This document shows, piece after piece, positions 1 through 9,502 of a stretch of DNA of 64,000 bases (position 1 is its first letter; each line of letters opens with the position of its first letter). A model generated the notes under the pieces. It did no database searches and was not told where the DNA came from. It saw nothing but the letters and a program-made list of their open reading frames with translations. This DNA comes from Cyclobacteriaceae bacterium (lineage in GTDB: Bacteria; Bacteroidota; Bacteroidia; Cytophagales; Cyclobacteriaceae), in assembly GCA_012033595.1 (NCBI GenBank), contig JAAUQL010000011.1, forward strand, positions 1 to 64,000. The letters are read 5' to 3'. The translations under genes were made by a program, and so were the position numbers.

Positions 1-69
1 GAAATCTATCAGGCTACTGGTGCCAAATCAATGATCGCCGACCAGAAAAAATATGTAGTGTACCATTGA
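1..69 (+). CDS. C-terminal end of a gene entering from the left (partial)
   Basis: Frame 1 is open from the window edge to a TGA at 67-69 and encodes about 22 residues ending KKYVVYH. The composition looks coding, but the piece is too short to assign a family. The 229 bases after it, up to the aldehyde dehydrogenase stop, carry no gene. They hold a small hairpin with arms CGACCC (215-220) and GGGTCG (227-232), which could end transcription of this gene or of the convergent one. Confidence 0.35.
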   Translation, partial: EIYQATGAKSMIADQKKYVVYH

Positions 70-298
70 TGACGCCTAACCATTGGATATCAGATATTTA
101 CATGATCAATAATACAAGTTGGGTTAAGAATAATTCAGTGTCGATTAGTCAGGAAATAAGCTTGACTACTTCGGTGTCATCTGCCTATAGCAAACATTGT
201 TTTCTATAGACATCCGACCCCATCCAGGGTCGCGTAGGGCCGAATAATTTTAACTAAACGACATTGAATATTTTTTCTTGTCACTGCTTCGAGTGCTT

Positions 299-1662
299 TT
301 ATTTAACCCATATCGTCTTTTGATTGGTAAATTCCCTTATACCCAAATATGAGAGTTCCCTGCCATAGCCCGATTTTTTGATGCCTCCAAAAGGAACAGC
401 AGGATCAGAAAACATCATTTGATTGATATAGACAGCACCGCTCTCTATGCGTTCTGCCATAGCTTTGCCTTTTTCTACATCCGAAGTCCAGAGTGAAGCT
501 CCCAACCCGAAGCGGCTGTCATTGGCCAGCGCGACAGCTTCGTCGGCATTTCCCACCTCAAATATTGCGGCTACCGGACCAAAGATTTCTTCTTCGTAAG
601 CAGGCATTCCAGGTTGAACATTGCCGAGCACCAAAGGAGGAAAAATTGCAGAATCTATTTTTTCGGGCAGCTCTCCATAAAGCAAATGCGCCCCAAGCGA
701 CATACTTTTCTTTACCTGGTCATGTATTTCTTCGGCAAGGTCTTTCCTGGCCAGGGCGCCGTAATCTGTCGATTCTTCGAGCGGGTTGCCAAATTTCAGC
801 GCATGCAGTTGATGGATAAATTTTTCTGTAAACTGTTTTGATACCGCCTTTTCGACGATGAACCGCTTGGCTGCGATACAACTTTGTCCTGTATTGAGCA
901 TGCGGGCTTTCACGGCTATTTTAGCAGCTTCATCTACATCGGCATCTTTCAATACGATAAAGGCATCGCTGCCACCCAACTCCAGCACGCTCTTTTTCAG
1001 ATGTTTGCCGGCTGCTGATGCCACCTGCTTGCCGGCCTGTTCGCTGCCTGTCAGGCTTACTGCGGCCACCAGCTCATGAGCAACTACTTGTGCTACCTCG
1101 TCAGAACCGATGAGCAGGGTCGTGAAGACATGATCCGGGAAACCGGCATTGGCAAATGCCTTTTCTATATCCAGCGCGCATTGAGGTACGTTGGAGGCGT
1201 GCTTGAGCAGGCAGGTATTGCCAGCCATGAGGGCCGGTGCGGCAAAACGAAATACCTGCCAATGGGGAAAGTTCCATGGCATGACGGCAAGTACCACGCC
1301 CAGCGGATCGTAGTGCAGGAAGGCCTGACCATGAGCCGTCTCCAAAGCACTATTTTGCAAAAACATCCTCCCATTTTTAGCATAATACCGGCATACGGTA
1401 GCGCATTTTTCTATTTCAGACACCGATTCCTTTATAGGCTTGCCCATTTCGCGGGTGATGGTCTCTGCATATTGCTTTTTATTTTTTCCAGCTCCGAAGC
1501 TACCGCTACCAGCATGGTGGCGCGCTTTTCGAAGCTTGTGTTTTTCCATTGTTTAAAAGCAAGATGCGTGCTTTTGATACGACGCAGCAGCTCTTCCTGG
1601 TTGGTAGATTCATATTCGCCATTTATCTGGCCATCATAAGGGTTGATTGATTTGATTTGCAT
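299..1662 (-). CDS. NAD(P)-dependent aldehyde dehydrogenase, succinate-semialdehyde dehydrogenase type (one frame break)
   Basis: It oxidises an aldehyde, probably succinate semialdehyde, to the acid with NAD(P) in the cytoplasm. About 454 residues once a frame break is bridged. Seen: the N-terminus MQIKSINPYDG, the family stretch ETITREMGKPI, PWNFPHWQ of the cofactor region, the general-base motif LELGGSDA, the catalytic-Cys motif GQSCIAAKRF, and the C-terminal PFGGIKKSGYGRE. The first ~65 residues lie in another frame from the rest. The switch is at the T6 run 1482-1487 (A6 on the coding strand); one more A restores LEKNKKQYAE. Its start lies 3-40 bases from the end of the EI24 gene, so the two are co-transcribed. 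The family is certain, the exact substrate is not. Confidence 0.88.
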
Positions 1663-2435
1663 GATTCACTTTTTCTTTTTTCGATATAGTTGATGGATAA
1701 GCCCGATGCCACCAGCGCAAAGGTGGGGGCGAATAAAATGCCCAAAAGCGGAACTAGCAACAATAAATTGAACCAAAGACCATTGCCCACCACCAGACCT
1801 GGGTAGTTGTTGATCTGTTTTCTGCTTTCGCGCGAACTAATGCCAAAGTATTCGTGGCGGTAGTCGGCCATGCTATAGCCGACAAAGTAGCTTTCCAGAA
1901 GCAAAACGGCAATTGGAGCCAGTGGTATGGCCCAGGCTATTACCAGACAGAGCGCAATGATGAATGTGGAAAGTACTATTTCTATCATAAAATTACGCAG
2001 CGCTATTTTTATTCCCCTGCTACAATCCAGCAGGTATTTGCTTGTGCAAGATGTTTTTGCTGGTCCAAAGTCTATGGTTTGCACCCTTGACGAAAGTATG
2101 GCAAGCGTGGGAGCCAGTGCTATGAGCATGAGATAGCGATACACCTTGAGGTAGAGAAAAAAAACAAACGCCCGGACAATCACCATGATCAATCCTTCTA
2201 CTAAATGGTGCATGGTAGCATCGGGGGTGGTGATCTGGAAGTGTTGCAAGACAAAATCTACCACCAGCCGGGAGGTTCTAATGGCAAATATTATCATGAT
2301 CAAGGTGAGGATCATGTTGATGACGGCGGGGATGATGAGAAGGGTCCACAGGTTGTGATCGTCTATAAAGCGAAAGGCCCGCCAGTAAGATTTTAATGAA
2401 AGCCTGATTTGAGAAAGTAAATCCATCTTTGCCAT
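1623..2435 (-). CDS. EI24-domain (CysZ/EtfA-like) integral membrane protein
   Basis: Polytopic membrane protein of the EI24 family, about 270 residues, with four or more hydrophobic helices (for example LWTLLIIPAVINMILTLIMI, IVLSTFIIALCLVIAWAIPL and LWFNLLLLVPLLGILFAP). The family includes the sulfate permease CysZ, but most Bacteroidota members have no proven role, and nothing nearby points to sulfate. I chose the ATG at 2435 (MAKMDLL) over an upstream GTG; 2426 is also possible. The reading frame runs 40 bases into the aldehyde dehydrogenase gene. One extra A in the A5 run at 1670-1674 would instead end it at a TGA at 1666-1668, just before that start. Given the homopolymer errors elsewhere, this may be the true end. 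Confidence 0.8.
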   Translation of the reverse strand: MAKMDLLSQIRLSLKSYWRAFRFIDDHNLWTLLIIPAVINMILTLIMIIFAIRTSRLVVDFVLQHFQITTPDATMHHLVEGLIMVIVRAFVFFLYLKVYRYLMLIALAPTLAILSSRVQTIDFGPAKTSCTSKYLLDCSRGIKIALRNFMIEIVLSTFIIALCLVIAWAIPLAPIAVLLLESYFVGYSMADYRHEYFGISSRESRKQINNYPGLVVGNGLWFNLLLLVPLLGILFAPTFALVASGLSINYIEKRKSESCKSNQSTLMMAR

Positions 2436-2539
2436 TCTTATTTTAAAAATATGCAAAACCACCCTAAAGTCCTACTTCAATCCCGTGCTGCATATTGATG
2501 AAGTGTATGCATTATCATAATTTTTACATACGAAATCAT

Positions 2540-2547
2540 TATTTTTG
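2540..2547 (+). promoter_or_regulatory. candidate -7 element (TAnnTTTG) before pta
   Basis: TATTTTTG matches the Bacteroidota -7 consensus TAnnTTTG and lies about 105 bases before the pta start. I see no good TTG/TTTG at the expected -33 distance, so support is weak. Confidence 0.25.
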
Positions 2548-2653
2548 CGATCACATTTTACCCTGGTTGCCGTTCAACATATTTGAGTGCTTTTAGCAAC
2601 TGTGATATTGCAAATTTTTGGATTATTTTTTCTCCTATCTAAAATACATTTTT

Positions 2654-3664
2654 ATGAACTTACTTGATGTCATAAAGGAAAATGCCAGGGAAAACCCCAA
2701 GCGGATCGTTTTGCCCGAAGGGGAGGAACCACGTACCCTCAGGGCAGCAGATGAAGCAATCAGTGAGGGTATTGCCCACATCATTTTGATCGGAAACCCG
2801 GATAACATAATGAAAATGGCCAGCGTGGCAGGATTAACCCACATAAACAAGGGTAATATTGTCGATCCCGAAAATTTTGAAAACACAGAATCCTATGCCG
2901 ATTTGATGGTCGACTTGCGTGGCAGCAAAGGTGTAAACAAAAATATTGCTCTTGAACTGTTGAAAAACCCGCTCTATCTGGGCACCATGATGATAAAAAG
3001 TGGCGACGCCGATGGCGTAGTAGCCGGAGCTATGAATGCCACCGGCGATGTGCTCAGGCCAGCCTTTCAATATGTAAAAACCCTTCCGGGAATCAGTGTG
3101 GTTTCGGGAGCTTTCATCATGATATTGCCAAACAGGGCTGATGGGGATAACGATTTGCTAATATTCGCCGATTGCGCAGTCCACCCCGATCCGGACGCAA
3201 GGCAATTGGCCGAAATAGCCGTAGCTACAGCGCAAACCGCCCGTGTGATAGCCAAAATAGAACCACGCGTGGCTATGTTGAGCTTTTCTACCAAAGGAAG
3301 TGCAACGCACGAGATGGTGGATAAGGTAGTGCTGGCGACCAAACTCGCCAAAGAAATTGACCCTACCATGTATATAGACGGTGAGCTGCAGGCCGACGCC
3401 GCATTGGTAGCATCCATTGGCCAATCAAAGGCACCGGGAAGTGAAATCGCCGGCAAGGCCAATGTGCTGGTATTTCCTAGTTTGGAAGCAGGAAACATCG
3501 GCTACAAGCTGGTACAACGTCTGGCAGGTGCCGAAGCCATAGGCCCTATTTTGCAGGGGATGGCCGCACCCATCAACGACCTGTCGCGAGGCTGCTCGGT
3601 AGCAGACATCGTAAATATGATCGCCATCACTGCCAACCAGGCCAGCCAAACATCAACAAACTAA
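2654..3664 (+). CDS. pta: Phosphate acetyltransferase
   Basis: It interconverts acetyl-CoA and acetyl phosphate. 336 residues from the ATG at 2654 ([14 protein letters not shown]), the usual length of the short single-domain Pta. Family stretches seen: [19 protein letters not shown] near the N-terminus, [49 protein letters not shown] and the C-terminal [16 protein letters not shown]. The first gene of an operon: 13 bases separate it from a 3-hydroxyacyl-CoA dehydrogenase gene, followed by ackA. Short Pta and phosphate butyryltransferase are related; the length and the classical acetate kinase downstream favour acetate. Confidence 0.95.
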   Translation: MNLLDVIKENARENPKRIVLPEGEEPRTLRAADEAISEGIAHIILIGNPDNIMKMASVAGLTHINKGNIVDPENFENTESYADLMVDLRGSKGVNKNIALELLKNPLYLGTMMIKSGDADGVVAGAMNATGDVLRPAFQYVKTLPGISVVSGAFIMILPNRADGDNDLLIFADCAVHPDPDARQLAEIAVATAQTARVIAKIEPRVAMLSFSTKGSATHEMVDKVVLATKLAKEIDPTMYIDGELQADAALVASIGQSKAPGSEIAGKANVLVFPSLEAGNIGYKLVQRLAGAEAIGPILQGMAAPINDLSRGCSVADIVNMIAITANQASQTSTN

Positions 3665-3677
3665 ACCAAGAAAAACA

Positions 3678-4649
3678 ATGAGCTATACGGTAGAGCCAAT
3701 AGAAGGATATGGCATAAAGCGCCGGGAACAACCTCTGGTGAAAAAAAACAGATACGAATTTACTAAAGTAGGCATAGTAGGATGCGGCATCCTGGGTCAG
3801 GAGATTTCACGCATGGTGAGTTCTCATGGCATCGAAGTCACATTTGTGGAGATTACCGAAGAAAAAATCCATCAGGCGCTCAATAGTATATCCACAGATC
3901 TGGACGGAATGATCGAAAAATGGGGAATGACCTTCAGCGAAAAGCGCGCCATCATGTCGAGGATTAAAGGCACGATGAACTACGAAGACCTGGCCGGAGC
4001 CGACATCGTTATTGAATCCGTAAAATCCAGATCGCGCGAAAGCAGTGTCGATTTGCGCAAGCGCATTTTTAGGGAGGTGGAAAAATACATAAGCCCCGAT
4101 ACCATCATTGCCACCAACTCCACCACCCTCGTGATTACCGAAATGTCGTCGGAGCTCGAATATCCTGAGCGCTGCGTAAGCCTGCATTTTTTGTCGCCGG
4201 CAGACAAAATCCCCATTGTAGAGATAGCGCGAGGTCTGCACACCTCAGACATGACCTACGAAAAAGTGTGTCAATTCGCCCGATTATTCGAAAAGAAAGT
4301 AGTGGCCGTGGTAGAATCGCCGGGCATAATCAGCACACGACTTATCGCGCCGCTGATCAACGAAGCATGCGAAATATTGATGGAAGGAGTGGGCAAACTG
4401 GAAGATATTGACGACACCATGAAAATGGGCTTTGGCTTTCCGCTCGGTCCATTTGAAGTCGCCGACAAAATCGGTCTCGACACCATCGTGCGCTGGCTCG
4501 ACAACCTCTACAAAGAATTTGGCGATTTGAAATACAAAGCATCGCCGCTGCTCAAAAAAATGGTGCGTGCAAACCACCTGGGCAGAGAAACACAAAAGGG
4601 TTTTTACCGCTACAATGAAGACGGCAAAAAACTGACGGATAGTAAATAG
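3678..4649 (+). CDS. 3-hydroxyacyl-CoA (3-hydroxybutyryl-CoA) dehydrogenase
   Basis: NAD-dependent oxidation of an L-3-hydroxyacyl-CoA, or the reverse reduction. 323 residues. A Rossmann motif VGIVGCGILGQEI lies near residues 32-44, followed by the family segments TNSTTLVITEMS, LHFLSPADKIPIVEI, the C-terminal-domain stretch DTMKMGFGFPLGPFEVADKIGLD (shown here as its start DTMKMGFGFPLGPFE) and the end GFYRYNEDGKK. It carries about 30 residues before the Rossmann fold that the ~282-residue family usually lacks. It sits between pta and ackA with gaps of 13 and 29 bases, so it is expressed with them. That placement suggests an acyl-CoA step feeding acetyl-CoA to acetyl phosphate and acetate; this is inference. 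No thiolase or crotonase is adjacent. Confidence 0.9.
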   Translation: MSYTVEPIEGYGIKRREQPLVKKNRYEFTKVGIVGCGILGQEISRMVSSHGIEVTFVEITEEKIHQALNSISTDLDGMIEKWGMTFSEKRAIMSRIKGTMNYEDLAGADIVIESVKSRSRESSVDLRKRIFREVEKYISPDTIIATNSTTLVITEMSSELEYPERCVSLHFLSPADKIPIVEIARGLHTSDMTYEKVCQFARLFEKKVVAVVESPGIISTRLIAPLINEACEILMEGVGKLEDIDDTMKMGFGFPLGPFEVADKIGLDTIVRWLDNLYKEFGDLKYKASPLLKKMVRANHLGRETQKGFYRYNEDGKKLTDSK

Positions 4650-4678
4650 CATTTTTTTAATCAACAAACATAAATTCA

Positions 4679-5896
4679 ATGATCGTACTGGTATTAAATG
4701 CCGGCAGCTCTTCAATAAAATATCAACTTTATGATATTGCCACAGGCGAAGTGCTGGCCAAAGGATTGGTAGATAAAATAGGCATGGGCGACTCGTCGCT
4801 CACCAACAAACGGGTAGATGGCGATGAAGTAAAGCTGGAAGGCGAAATCATCGATCACCAGGCGGGCATCGAATATGTATTGGGGGTGCTCATTAGCCAA
4901 AAGCATGGGTCTATCAAAGCGCTGGAAGAAATAGATGCGGTAGGCCACAGGGTGGTACATGGCGGGGAGTCCTTCCATTCCAGTGCCATGATCAACGATA
5001 AAATCATCAAAAAAATAGAGGAGTGTGTATCGCTGGCACCATTGCACAACCCTCCAAACCTAAAAGGCATATATGCCATCACGGAGTTGCTACCCGACAC
5101 GCCCCAGGTAGCAGTATTTGACACGGCCTTTCACCAGACCATGCCCAAGCAAGCTTATATGTATGCCATCCCGTATTCCTTATACAAAAAATACGGCTTG
5201 AGAAGATATGGATTTCATGGCACAAGCCACCACTATGTATCGCGCAAGGCATGTGAAATGTTGGGGCTTGACTACCAGAAGCAAAAAATTATCACTTGCC
5301 ACCTGGGCAATGGCGCATCCATCACGGCCATCAAACATGGCAAATCAGTGGACACCTCCATGGGACTTACCCCCGTAGAAGGCATGATCATGGGCACACG
5401 CTCCGGCGACCTGGATCTTGGAGTACTCACCTACATTATCGACAAGGAAGAACTAAACGTAAAAGAAGCCAACACACTCATCAATAAACACAGCGGTATT
5501 CTTGGCATTTCGGGGGTATCATCAGATATGCGCGAAGTAGAACGTGCAGCAGAAGATGGCAACAACCGTGCTCAGCTGGCGCTGGAGATGTACGACTATC
5601 GCATTATCAAATACATTGGTTCGTACGCCGCAGCCATGAGTGGCGTGGACATCATCGTGTTTACAGGCGGTATTGGCGAAAATGCCGAAAGAGTAAGGGA
5701 GTCGGTCTGCAAACGCTTTGGCTATTTGGGGCTGGAATTTGATCAGGAAAAAAATAGAGGCTTGAGGTCTAAAGAGGCGGTCATTAGCACATCTGACTCA
5801 AAAGTAAAAGTGATGGTAGTGCCCACCAATGAAGAATTGGTGATAGCGGAGGAAACTGTAAAAGTATTGGAAGCTGCCAAACTCAGAAAAAACTGA
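4679..5896 (+). CDS. ackA: Acetate kinase
   Basis: It transfers phosphate between acetyl phosphate and ADP, giving acetate and ATP. 405 residues, the normal length. Seen: the N-terminal phosphate-binding motif VLNAGSSSIKYQLYD, GHRVVHGGE, FDTAFHQTMP, YGFHGTSHHYVS, CHLGNGASITAI, the signature MGLTPVEGMIMGTRSGDLD and the late motif FTGGIGENAERVRE. With pta it forms the substrate-level phosphorylation and acetate overflow or assimilation pathway. The last gene of the pta operon, followed by a hairpin at 5905-5930. Confidence 0.97.
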   Translation: MIVLVLNAGSSSIKYQLYDIATGEVLAKGLVDKIGMGDSSLTNKRVDGDEVKLEGEIIDHQAGIEYVLGVLISQKHGSIKALEEIDAVGHRVVHGGESFHSSAMINDKIIKKIEECVSLAPLHNPPNLKGIYAITELLPDTPQVAVFDTAFHQTMPKQAYMYAIPYSLYKKYGLRRYGFHGTSHHYVSRKACEMLGLDYQKQKIITCHLGNGASITAIKHGKSVDTSMGLTPVEGMIMGTRSGDLDLGVLTYIIDKEELNVKEANTLINKHSGILGISGVSSDMREVERAAEDGNNRAQLALEMYDYRIIKYIGSYAAAMSGVDIIVFTGGIGENAERVRESVCKRFGYLGLEFDQEKNRGLRSKEAVISTSDSKVKVMVVPTNEELVIAEETVKVLEAAKLRKN

Positions 5897-5904
5897 ATGT
5901 TTTA

Positions 5905-5930
5905 GCTTCTATAAAATTCGCGATAGAAGC
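5905..5930 (+). terminator. hairpin after ackA, convergent with rsgA
   Basis: Arms GCTTCTAT (5905-5912) and ATAGAAGC (5923-5930) pair perfectly over 8 bp with a 10-nt loop. There is no strong T tract, so a terminator role rests on its position between two convergent genes. Confidence 0.4.
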
Positions 5931-5976
5931 GCTTCAATTGTATTGTTTAGTCTCTGAAACCACGCTTTTGCCCGGT

Positions 5977-6893
5977 CTATCTGTGGCTGTCGATACCTTC
6001 CATCATACTGAGGTAACTCTGATAGCGTGACATCACAATGTCGCCATTTTCTACTGCTGCCATCACGGCACAGCCAGGCTCATGGGTATGGCTGCAATTA
6101 TGAAATTTACATTTGCCAAACAAGGCACGCATTTCCGGGAAAAAGTGGTTGATTTCCTCTTCGTCAATATCCATCAACCCCAATTCCTTGATGCCCGGAG
6201 TATCGATCACAAAAGTATCATTGGCTATTTCGAACATTTCTGCAAAGGTAGTGGTATGTGTCCCCTTATTGGCAAATGAAGATACCTCTGAAGTTTTTTG
6301 CTGAATGCCGGGGGCAAGTACATTGAGAATCGTGGATTTTCCTACACCAGAATGTCCTGCAATAAGGGATATTTTTCCTTTTAGTTTATCTTTTAAGACC
6401 TCAAGGTTGATCCCGGCTTGAGCCGAAATGGTCAAAACATCCACTCCAATGCTTTTATAGATTTCCTCTAGTCCGGCGGCATACTTCCAATCTTCCTCGC
6501 TCCACATATCCGTTTTGTTAAATATAAGTAGAGAAGGAATCCTGAATGATTCCGCAGCCACTAAAAAACGGTCAATAAAACCAAGGGAGGTTCGGGGAAA
6601 AGAAAGTGTGGCCACCACCACGGCCATATCAATATTGCTGGCCAGGATATGTCCGAAAGCCGTCTTGCGGGTCGAACGGCGTATCAGATAATTTTTTTGG
6701 GTAAAATGGCATGGATTATCCCCTGTCCGCTATGTTCCAGATCAAACTGCACCATGTCTCCAACAGCCACCGGGTTGGTCACCTTCAAATCGCTAATCTT
6801 CAGCTTGCCCCTTACCCTGCAACTGACCACACTGCCGTCGGTAGTTTTTACTTCGTACCACGAACCGGTCGATTTGATTACCAATCCTTCCAT
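5977..6893 (-). CDS. rsgA: Ribosome small-subunit-dependent GTPase A (one frame break)
   Basis: Circularly permuted GTPase that checks late 30S subunit assembly in the cytoplasm. About 305 residues once bridged, the usual length. Order seen: N-terminal OB-fold (MEGLVIKSTGSWYEV), then G4 (NKTD), the G1 P-loop GHSGVGKSTILN, the G3 DTPGIKELG, and a C-terminal zinc site with the Cys and His of CKFHNCSHTHEPGCAV. The frame breaks at the T7 run 6692-6698. One extra A on the coding strand restores PKKNYLIRRSTRKTAFGHIL, the family sequence joining the two domains. The gene starts 2 bases after the waaA stop, so the two form an operon. Confidence 0.92.
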
Positions 6894-6895
6894 TT

Positions 6896-8135
6896 TTATA
6901 GGTATTTATCCAGTGCCCGCATGATTGTTTCACTTGCCCCGGCCTTTGATCGCACATAAGAATGGCACACCTGCGCAGCAGCGTGCACCATCTCTTCGTC
7001 CCTGACCAGTTGCATCAGTTTTTGCCGCAGCGACATACTATCATCCACTTCAAATGCTCCACCCTTTTCGACCAAATCTACCGCCTCCTGATATTTGGTA
7101 TTGTCTTTTCCTTTTCCAAATAATATGGGCATGCCATAAGTCGCTGCTTCTAAAATATTGTGCAGGCCTTCCCCAAAAGCCCCCCCAATGTAGGCTATAT
7201 CTCCATATTGGTAGAGTGAAGAAAGCATGCCTATATTATCTATGATCAGCACCTTGCTCATCGGCAGGGTTTCCAACTGATTTTGAGAAAACAATTGATA
7301 AGGCACCTTCATCCTAGCACAAAGTGCGGATATTTTGCCACTTTCCACCTCGTGTGGAGCGATAATATATTTGAGATTTGGCTCAGCATCATTTATTATC
7401 GGCAATAATATGTCTATATCTTCCGGCCAACTGCTGCCAATTACCAGTACATTTGCCTGGTTTTTGAAAATGGCCGCCTGCTCTATTGATCTTGGATTGC
7501 TGCAAATATCCAGCACTCTGTCAAACCGGGTGTCTCCAGAAACGGTGACCTTATCAATTCCCACCCTGTGGAGAAGGGTCAGGGATTGCTCGTTTTGCAC
7601 AAAAAAATGGTCGAATGAACAGAGCATCTTTCGAAAGAAATTTTCGCGTTTTTTGAAAACTGCTGCTCAGGCCTGAATATCGCCGATACGGAAAAGCTGG
7701 AATTTTTCGCTTGCTGAGCTCCATAAGGTAATAATACCAGAATTCATATTTGATAAACAAGGCCAGGTCTGGTTTGAGACTCACAACAAAGTCTTTGGCG
7801 GCTTTTCTTCCATCAAATGGAAGATAGCCAATGTAATCGGCCAATTCGTAATTTTTCCTTATTTCATAGCCAGAGGGAGAGAAAAATGTAATGATGACGG
7901 CATGCCGGGGATATCCGGCTTTAATGGCTTCTATCAATGGGCGGGCTTGTTCAAATTCACCAAGAGATGCACAGTGTATCCACACCCGCTTGCCACTATG
8001 CCTAAAATCGATGAGTCTTTGCCTCCATCCCTGCCTTCCCTCTACCATCAATTTTGCCTTTGCATGAAAGGGCGATATGAGCCGCAGTACCAAAGGGAAT
8101 GCCCACAGACCGAAATTGTAAAGTCCTTTTTTCAC
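6896..8135 (-). CDS. waaA: 3-deoxy-D-manno-octulosonic acid transferase (two frame breaks)
   Basis: It transfers Kdo from CMP-Kdo to lipid IVA at the inner membrane during LPS core synthesis. About 413 residues after repair, the usual size. The N-terminal half has WIHCASLGEFEQARPLIEAI with the family's catalytic Glu, FFSPSGYE and LFIKYEFWYYYL. The C-terminal GT-B half has GSSWPEDIDILLP, IAPHEVE, YIGGAFGEGLHNILEAATYG and PILFGKG. Two missing bases about 40 bp apart interrupt it: in the A4 runs 7692-7695 and 7656-7659 of the plus strand. Adding one T at each on the coding strand gives AFSVSAIFRPEQQF and then FKKRENFFRKMLCSFDH. The enzyme is normally needed for a viable Gram-negative envelope, so sequence error is likelier than loss. 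Confidence 0.9.
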
Positions 8136-8160
8136 CTATCGCTATTTTCACAAAAATAAA

Positions 8161-8184
8161 AAACCCTCTGCAATGAGAGGGTTT
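8161..8184 (-). terminator. terminator after the peroxiredoxin gene
   Basis: Inverted repeat AAACCCTCT (8161-8169) and AGAGGGTTT (8176-8184) with a 6-nt loop. Read on the minus strand it is followed by a T-rich stretch, as for an intrinsic terminator. It lies between the peroxiredoxin stop and the waaA start. Confidence 0.7.
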
Positions 8185-8207
8185 CCAATACAAAAATGAT
8201 TTTGATA

Positions 8208-8836
8208 TCAATGACTAGACAGATATTCAGCTACCCCGTCGCGTGTTGCTTTCATACTGTCTTTGCCTTCTTCCCAGTTGGCAGGGCAAACCTCGCCGTG
8301 CTCACAGGTAAACTGCCATGCATCCACCACCCTTAGCGTGTCTTTGATGTTCCTTCCCAGAGGGAAAAAATTGATATATTCATGACGCACAATGCCATCT
8401 TTATCGATAAGGAAAGTGCCCCTGAAGGCGATAGGTGCTCCATCGAATACCAGATTACCGGATTCGTCATAATCCCAATCACCCCCCAACACGCCATAGT
8501 TAGCGGCAATGGTCTTGGCTGTATCCGCTACCAAAGGGTAGGTGACACCTTCTATCCCACCCTTCTTTTTGGGGGTAAAGAGCCACGCCAGGTGGGTTTC
8601 TTCGGTATCGGTAGAAACGCCTATGACCGCTACATTCCTTTTCTCGAACTCAGGCAATAGTTCCTGAAAAGCCAATATCTCTGTTGGGCATACGAAGGTG
8701 AAATCTTTGGGGTAAAAGAATAGAACCACTTCTTTTTTACCGATAAGATCGCTCAACGAAAAATCCTCAATGATTTCGTTGCCGTTGATGACGGCTGGAG
8801 CAGTAAATGTTGGTGCTTTTTTCCTACTAATGACAT
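8208..8836 (-). CDS. Typical 2-Cys peroxiredoxin, AhpC/TSA family (one frame break)
   Basis: Thiol peroxidase reducing hydrogen peroxide and alkyl hydroperoxides. About 209 residues. The peroxidatic Cys lies in FTFVCPTEILAF, the resolving Cys in GEVCPANW, and a GGDWDY segment lies between them. The uninterrupted frame only begins at a TTG (8756), but the upstream DNA encodes a clear N-terminus: ATG at 8836, MSLVGKK, then APTFTAPAVINGNEII after one added A. The break is the T6 run 8817-8822. It follows a PerR-like regulator gene by 25 bases on the same strand, which points to peroxide-responsive expression. A terminator follows at 8161-8184. Confidence 0.93.
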
Positions 8837-8861
8837 AATTTGAAAAGTTTAAAATTTACGT

Positions 8862-9302
8862 TTATATAATATTTATTCCCTTACCGGGATCTATTTTCTC
8901 TCCTTTGATCTGTAGCTTGAAATCGGTGATATGCAGATTTTGGAATTTCTTTTTGGATAAATATTGCGCTAAAATACCTTTAAGTTCCTCATCTTCATAA
9001 TCCATGATTTCATTTGTGTTGGATATATAAATGTGGTTGTGGTTGTCGATGCGGGCATCGTATCGCATGGTACCTTCGGGTGTCGGCACCTTGTTGATGA
9101 GTTGGTTTTCAACCAATGTTTCCAGCGTCTTGTACACCGTGGCTACAGAAATGGCAGGATTGTCCTTTTTGATGCCATCATAGATTTGCTCAGCGGTCGG
9201 ATGCAGCGGAGAGCTAAGAAGTGCCTTAAACACCACAATCCGCTGATGAGTGATCTTAAGGCCTTTGGCCGACAACGCTTTTGTTACTTCCTCTAAAACC
9301 AC
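8862..9302 (-). CDS. Fur-family transcriptional regulator, PerR-like
   Basis: Metal-dependent DNA-binding repressor, 146 residues. The winged-helix domain spans residues ~1-85, with ITHQRIVVFKAL, HPTAEQIYD and the recognition-helix stretch ISVATVYKTLETLVE. The dimerisation/metal domain holds the His-rich RYDARIDNHNHIYI. I see no CxxC pair, so the structural zinc site of classical Fur/PerR is absent. The peroxiredoxin gene directly downstream is the argument for PerR rather than Fur. A 14-bp AT-rich perfect palindrome 11 bases before the start is a candidate autoregulatory operator. Confidence 0.85.
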   Translation of the reverse strand: MVLEEVTKALSAKGLKITHQRIVVFKALLSSPLHPTAEQIYDGIKKDNPAISVATVYKTLETLVENQLINKVPTPEGTMRYDARIDNHNHIYISNTNEIMDYEDEELKGILAQYLSKKKFQNLHITDFKLQIKGEKIDPGKGINII

Positions 9303-9312
9303 TTTCTAAATG

Positions 9313-9326
9313 ATAATAATTATTAT
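9313..9326 (-). promoter_or_regulatory. candidate Fur/PerR-box palindrome
   Basis: ATAATAATTATTAT is a perfect 14-bp palindrome 11 bases upstream of the PerR-like gene. Its AT-rich symmetrical character fits Fur/PerR boxes. A partial second copy (AATAATAAT) lies near 9346-9354. Binding is inferred from position. Confidence 0.55.
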
Positions 9327-9502
9327 TTACTAATTAATATTATGCAATAATAATTTGTATTTGATTAAAATCCAATGAACACACCGGTTTTTTTTGCAGA
9401 CGATTTTTGAACAACCGACGATGTATGTTTTTTGGCTCTATTGAAAGTTACCAACGCAGCGACCCTGGTATGTATGGATGAATTTTTAAATTTCAGCCTA
9501 CG

